11,210 nucleotides of DNA from Bacteroidales bacterium (lineage in GTDB: Bacteria > Bacteroidota > Bacteroidia > Bacteroidales > Paludibacteraceae), in the NCBI GenBank assembly GCA_900769035.1, contig CAAGFD010000022.1:1-11210 (forward strand). Reading direction: 5' to 3'. Under the pieces are notes generated by a model, which saw only the letters and a list, made by a program, of their open reading frames with translations, was not told where the DNA came from and ran no database searches. Shown here in pieces: positions 8,808 through 11,210 of this stretch (its first letter is position 1; every line of letters starts with the position of its first letter). Both the position numbers and the translations under genes were made by a program.

Positions 8808-8837
8808 TTAATATTTCAGCCATTAATATTTCAGCCA
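8808..8837. repeat. Perfect 15-base tandem duplication over a stop codon
   Basis: TTAATATTTCAGCCA occurs twice back to back (8808-8822 and 8823-8837). On the minus strand each copy reads TGG CTG AAA TAT TAA, the last four codons and the stop of the permease. The second copy fills almost all of the 16-base gap before the peptidase gene. It looks like a replication-slippage duplication that left the protein unchanged. Confidence 0.95.
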
Positions 8838-10124
8838 TTTGATAATTTCCTTCCAAGAAGGTTTTTTGCCATACATAAGGATACCCACTCTATAAATTTT
8901 AGAAGAGAGCCACACAGTAGCAAGTAAAGTAACGACGAGCAGAGAAATAGAGGTAATAAGCTGCCACATTGGCACGTCGAACGGTGCACGCACCATCATT
9001 ACAATAGGCGAAGTAAGCGGAATTAACGAGCACCAAAAAGCAAGGGGACCATCGGGATTTTCTGCACTATACATACCGGCATACAGAGCAAAAAGCACTA
9101 GAATAGTAATAGGCATTAAAAATTGATTCGTATCTGCTTCGCTATCTACTGCAGAACCTACAGCGGCGAAAAGAGAAGCGTACAGCAAATAACCGAGCAC
9201 GAAATATATGATGAATAAAACACCAATATACAGCCAATTAACAGATTTAACAGCGCACATAATAGAGTCGACCTCCGACATTTCGGCAGTAGGCATAGTA
9301 GCCATATCGGCACTTGCAGAACCGAGTATATCGAAGCCCACCGCCGAGCCACCGACATACACAAGAACGATAGTCATAACGAACCAGATAAGCATTTGAG
9401 TGAGCGACACTAAAGCAACAGCAATAATCTTACCCCACATCAACTGCCAAGGGCGCACCGAGCATACCATCACTTCCACTACTCTATTTACTTTTTCTTG
9501 AATGATAGATTGCATTACCATACTGCCGCTGGTAAATATAAACATATAAATCAGTACGGTAGCAATAATACCGATAAGCGAAGCAATGCCGGAATCAGAA
9601 GCAGACACACCACCGGCATCGTTAAACTTATAAGTCGACATATTTATATCCGTATAAGACTCCTCTATAATCTTCTCGATTTCCGGGATATTATACGAAG
9701 CTAATTTCTGTTTTTCCACATAATCCGAAAGGGAATTTTCCACAATAGAAACAAGGCTACCCGAAGCAGTTTTTTCTCCATAATAAGCAATAGCATTAGG
9801 ATTCTTAGCCAAATCTTCAGTGATGATAATCATTGAATTGTAAAAAGAATTCTCTTTAACCACATTCACATTTGAATCGACAGTATCGAGTAAAATAAAA
9901 TTAAAAGAAGAGTTTGACATATTCTCAAACACCTCGGTATAAAGCCCGGTTTGGTCGTCTACAGCAATATTTTGCACGTCATCACTCTCGAAGGACGCAA
10001 GCCAAAGAGGGACAAAAATAAGAGCTGCAAATAAAATCGGCATCAAAATAGTAAGCAAAATAAACGATTTTTTTGCCACTCTATTACGATATTCCTGTTC
10101 GATTATCAATCCAATATTTCCCAT
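8823..10124 (-). CDS. ABC-2 type transporter permease, NatB-like
   Basis: Inner-membrane component of an ABC exporter, 433 residues. It has one N-terminal membrane helix (about 21-44, after IIEQEYRNRVAKKSFILLTI), a large non-cytoplasmic domain (about 45-178) and then a cluster of roughly five to six helices (about 179-200, 230-257, 297-324, 335-351, 360-378, 387-410). The cytoplasmic coupling segment after helix two, QEKVNRVVEVMVCSVRPWQLMWGKI (209-233), is the hallmark of NatB/YhaP-like ABC-2 permeases (EK-x-R-VEV pattern). ATG at 10124 gives the expected N terminus. The ATP-binding subunit that normally precedes such a permease is not adjacent, because a terminator and an unrelated gene lie upstream. 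The substrate is unknown; drug, lipid or sodium export are family possibilities. First gene of the nine-gene run. Confidence 0.9.
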   Translation of the reverse strand: MGNIGLIIEQEYRNRVAKKSFILLTILMPILFAALIFVPLWLASFESDDVQNIAVDDQTGLYTEVFENMSNSSFNFILLDTVDSNVNVVKENSFYNSMIIITEDLAKNPNAIAYYGEKTASGSLVSIVENSLSDYVEKQKLASYNIPEIEKIIEESYTDINMSTYKFNDAGGVSASDSGIASLIGIIATVLIYMFIFTSGSMVMQSIIQEKVNRVVEVMVCSVRPWQLMWGKIIAVALVSLTQMLIWFVMTIVLVYVGGSAVGFDILGSASADMATMPTAEMSEVDSIMCAVKSVNWLYIGVLFIIYFVLGYLLYASLFAAVGSAVDSEADTNQFLMPITILVLFALYAGMYSAENPDGPLAFWCSLIPLTSPIVMMVRAPFDVPMWQLITSISLLVVTLLATVWLSSKIYRVGILMYGKKPSWKEIIKWLKY

Positions 10125-10199
10125 ATATTCTATATAAATTTAAATATCAAATACTTAGCATCGGCAATCAAGGCACACCTCCGCATAATATATTCTTTG

Positions 10200-10207
10200 C
10201 AAATGTA
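10200..10207 (-). promoter_or_regulatory. Candidate Bacteroidota -7 promoter element
   Basis: On the minus strand bases 10207-10200 read TACATTTG, a full match to the TAnnTTTG -7 consensus of Bacteroides primary-sigma promoters, about 76 bases before the permease start. A matching -33 TTG/TTTG at the usual spacing is not evident, so the call is weak. The rest of 10125-10290 is A/T-rich and holds nothing else I can assign apart from a short 18-codon open frame discussed as a finding. Confidence 0.35.
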
Positions 10208-10292
10208 ATAATTTTTATTGGATTTATTGCTGTATTAATCTCATATTCTTTTCTCCCTACTCTCAAGGGGCAACTGCAAAATAAGATTCGCA

Positions 10293-10333
10293 CAATAAAA
10301 CACCCGAAGTCTGCATTAGACAAACTTCGGGTG
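10293..10333 (-). terminator. Intrinsic terminator of the right-edge gene
   Basis: CACCCGAAGT (10301-10310) and ACTTCGGGTG (10324-10333) form a perfect 10-base-pair, GC-rich stem around a 13-base loop. On the minus strand the hairpin is followed by TTTTATTG (10300-10293), a short U tract. It begins 30 bases beyond the stop of the gene at 10364, so it ends that transcript and insulates the permease operon. On the plus strand no T run follows the stem. Confidence 0.88.
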
Positions 10334-10363
10334 ATATATATTTGTTAAAAAAAGTAATACACT

Positions 10364-11210
10364 CTATTGCATACTACGTATTTCTAAATAATCGAGAATA
10401 TCATTTCCTGAAATAATAATTTCATCATCACCATAAGTAACTACAACACGTTCCATTTCTGCAAGATATAAGCGCATAAATAAATCATACTGGCTTTCAA
10501 AATAATAAGCATCCGCGTCTATATATACTACAAAGTCCGGCAATGGATATGTTTCTCCCGGTTGTAATGTAAATGATTTTTGATCTCCTTCATAATAAAT
10601 ATAGATTTTATCGTCTCTATAATTTAAGTCGACGTTCATTGTAATATTTGTATCGTTTTTCCAATTTACAGAATAGATATATTTTTTAGGCGAAGAAAAA
10701 TAGGATCTCAAATCCACATATAACAATCTGTTGTAAAGAATCAGAGTGTAAACATTATTGAATTCGTAATTGCTTAAATTAAATATATCTATAAAATCTG
10801 ATACAAAACCATCAGCTACTATAGAATCTCCTGTCCATACGCCGGTTTTCAATTCAGAACTATCCTTAATAGTAGGAAGCAAGAATGTAACTTCTTCTAA
10901 TAATGCTTTATATGAAACCATAGCATCGTTTATCATCTTCTTGTTTAAATCATCTTCGTTTGGATATGTAAAATAAGAAAGGTCTACAATCTTAACAATT
11001 TCATCCGGGGCTATTTGTTTATTAATGTTTAATTCAGGGTTAGAAGATGATTTTATATGTAAAGAAATAGGGCGTGTAAACTTATTTTGCCATTTGATTT
11101 CTACACTCTTTTCTTCTCCTTCTGTAGTAGTAAATTCTTCTCGAGAGAGAATTTCTTTTGTTATATCTAACTGTATTAAACTATCGTTAATTTCAGAATA
11201 GTCATTGATA
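10364..11210 (-). CDS. Unrecognised protein with two similar segments, 5' end missing
   Basis: I do not recognise this gene. The frame is open from the right edge to TAA at 10364, giving 281 visible residues; the ATG at 10936 is an internal methionine, since the frame continues upstream through 91 more residues. Two segments resemble each other: VEIKWQN near 36-42 followed by an IAPDEI turn (67-71), and YSVNWKN near 179-185 followed by LQPGETY (215-221). Each continues into a helix-like stretch (VSYKALLEEVTFLLP, 98-112, and DLFMRLYLAEMERVVV, 242-257). Between them lie alternating hydrophobic segments suggestive of beta strands. Such tandem beta-rich architecture is common in Bacteroidota surface lipoproteins, but the N terminus that would show a signal or lipobox lies outside the window. 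It is acidic and rich in Asp, Tyr and Asn, and AT-richer than most of the neighbouring operon. Confidence 0.85.
   Translation of the reverse strand, partial: INDYSEINDSLIQLDITKEILSREEFTTTEGEEKSVEIKWQNKFTRPISLHIKSSSNPELNINKQIAPDEIVKIVDLSYFTYPNEDDLNKKMINDAMVSYKALLEEVTFLLPTIKDSSELKTGVWTGDSIVADGFVSDFIDIFNLSNYEFNNVYTLILYNRLLYVDLRSYFSSPKKYIYSVNWKNDTNITMNVDLNYRDDKIYIYYEGDQKSFTLQPGETYPLPDFVVYIDADAYYFESQYDLFMRLYLAEMERVVVTYGDDEIIISGNDILDYLEIRSMQ

Larger units (their letters stand above)
20..10124 (-). other. Probable nine-gene transcription unit
   Basis: Nine codirectional genes follow one another with gaps, in transcription order, of 16, -4 (ATGA), 9, 5, 12, -1 (TAATG), 6 and 1 bases. No terminator-like hairpin and no space for a standard intergenic promoter is seen between them. 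None of the starts has an AGGAGG-like site; upstream regions are A/T-rich, as is normal in Bacteroidota, so overlaps probably help translation restart. Internal promoters inside coding sequence cannot be excluded. Confidence 0.7.

Noticed and set aside
10301..10333. Inverted repeat as a mobile-element end or attachment site
   Set aside because: Its stem, loop size, following U tract on the minus strand and position just after a stop codon fit an intrinsic terminator; no transposase or target duplication is seen.
10364..10936. A complete 190-residue gene starting at ATG 10936
   Set aside because: The same frame stays open to the window edge and the upstream residues contain the first of the two similar segments, so the gene is longer and partial.
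1..11210. CRISPR array, tRNA, rRNA, phage or defence genes
   Set aside because: I found no spaced direct repeats, no clover-leaf or rRNA-like sequence, and no protein with such signatures.

Overview
The window looks like a stretch of a Bacteroidota genome, most likely order Bacteroidales. The reasons are the protein families and their wording (a one-domain BirA, a SPOR lipoprotein-like protein next to folE, a NatB-type permease ending in a conserved KKPSWKEIIKWLKY-like tail), moderate-to-low GC, and translation starts without Shine-Dalgarno motifs. The first 19 bases are not genomic: they are the end of an Illumina TruSeq read-2 adapter, so this is an assembled contig whose left end is a sequencing artefact, probably from a metagenome or draft genome.

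Layout, all genes on the minus strand and therefore read from right to left: (1) 10364-11210, the 3' part of an unrecognised gene encoding an apparently two-repeat protein, closed by a clear intrinsic terminator at 10293-10333. (2) 10125-10363, the only sizeable non-coding stretch (239 bases), holding that terminator and a candidate Bacteroidota -7 promoter element. (3) 20-10124, nine genes packed with gaps of 16 bases or less and three overlaps or near-overlaps: ABC-2 permease, a fused C26 amidohydrolase/M19 dipeptidase, a secreted SPOR protein, folE, rpoN, a PAP2-like membrane protein, dacB (PBP4), birA and the first three quarters of uvrB.

The nine-gene run is probably one transcription unit, or at least shares read-through. 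It mixes cell-envelope functions (permease, SPOR protein, PBP4 DD-carboxypeptidase, PAP2-like protein, possibly the peptidase fusion acting on gamma-glutamyl peptides) with housekeeping functions (GTP cyclohydrolase I, sigma-54, biotin ligase, excision repair). I do not see a defence system, phage, transposon, CRISPR array, tRNA or rRNA. The items most worth a second look are the C26-M19 gene fusion, an apparent six-residue expansion of the biotin-binding loop of BirA, the repeated-domain protein at the right edge, a 15-base tandem duplication that copies the permease stop codon, and the adapter at the left edge. I see no convincing undescribed system.
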